Assembly: GCF_017377875.1 (NCBI RefSeq)
Contig: NZ_CP070975.1
Span: 2,914,001 to 2,978,000, forward strand
Reading direction: 5' to 3'
DNA length: 64,000 nt
From: Alcaligenes sp. SORT26
GTDB lineage: Bacteria; Pseudomonadota; Gammaproteobacteria; Burkholderiales; Burkholderiaceae_B
Part shown: positions 63,932 through 64,000 of the stretch, one piece after another
How positions within the stretch are numbered: the first letter of the stretch is position 1
Layout of the letters: each line of letters starts with the position of its first letter
Translations under genes and position numbers: made by a program
The notes under the pieces: model-generated
The model's database searches: none
What the model was told of the DNA's origin: nothing
Seen by the model: the letters and a program-made list of their open reading frames with translations, nothing else

Positions 63932-64000
63932 TTACGGGCTGGATCGCATGGTTTGCAGTAAAGCGGCCATAGGGTCCTGGTCCGACGTTGCTTGTGTTTC
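63932..64000 (-). CDS. 3' end of an unidentified leftward gene
   Basis: A frame open at the right edge of the window ends at TAA (63932-63934 on this strand). The visible tail of 22 residues (ending MAALLQTMRSSP) has coding character but is too short to identify. It lies 68 bases upstream of the GntR gene and shares its direction. A GC-rich hairpin (GCCGCGGC copies at about 63903-63920) lies between. Confidence 0.35.
   Translation of the reverse strand, partial: ETQATSDQDPMAALLQTMRSSP

Overview
The window reads as the chromosome of a betaproteobacterium of the family Alcaligenaceae, most like Alcaligenes. The evidence is a housekeeping block with betaproteobacterial gene order (rpmH-rnpA-yidD-yidC on one strand, dnaA-dnaN-gyrB divergent from it), a Bug/TctC-type binding protein, a Bordetella/Comamonas-type porin, and abundant catabolic operons for organic acids and nitrogen heterocycles. 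No rRNA, tRNA, insertion sequence, prophage or CRISPR array was recognised. Genus assignment is inference.

Layout. 1-8.1 kb: 3' end of a PhzF-like gene, an unknown membrane protein, an orphan FecR-like regulator convergent with a large autotransporter carrying an HExxH motif, a small coiled-coil protein, a small secreted protein and a DinD-like gene. 8.2-9.6 kb: mnmE. 9.8-14.7 kb: an XRE-cupin regulator divergent from a deacylase / PLP dehydratase / ornithine cyclodeaminase-like / Bug-protein operon. 15.4-25.3 kb: a complete branched-chain-amino-acid-type ABC importer followed by an N-formylmaleamate deformylase, 2,5-dihydroxypyridine dioxygenase, maleamate amidohydrolase and FAD monooxygenase. 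This is a pathway from a hydroxylated pyridine carboxylate (5-hydroxypicolinate or 6-hydroxynicotinate) to maleate, ending with an MpaB-like gene and a TetR regulator. 25.4-28.7 kb: a TetR/HPP divergent pair, a VOC protein and a catalase. 29-37.6 kb: a two-component system, then a tripartite ABC exporter translationally coupled to a HAD phosphatase, an esterase and two SMR-like proteins. It faces a three-gene operon (37.7-41 kb) of an aminotransferase, a GNAT-like protein and an arginase-fold protein.

41.2-50 kb: yidC, yidD, rnpA, rpmH, dnaA, dnaN, gyrB and an RsuA-type pseudouridine synthase. yidC and mnmE, usually neighbours, lie about 31.7 kb apart with the catabolic and export operons between them. 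50.2-54.8 kb: a GNAT protein and a TRAP transporter operon with a kynurenine-formamidase-like hydrolase. 55-57.2 kb: an orphan antitoxin-like protein, a GFA-family protein and a porin. 57.3-63.9 kb: a second catabolic locus with a DHDPS-family lyase, a VOC-RidA fusion, an XRE-cupin regulator, a three-subunit HcnABC/hydroxyproline-dehydrogenase-type oxidase and a GntR regulator.

The TRAP promoter region and the regulatory region at 59.2-59.6 kb share an operator-like element, which suggests that import and oxidation of one substrate are co-regulated although about 8 kb apart. The most novel-looking stretches are the exporter/aminotransferase convergent operons (31-41 kb) and this split TRAP/oxidase regulon. 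Neither substrate can be read from the sequence.
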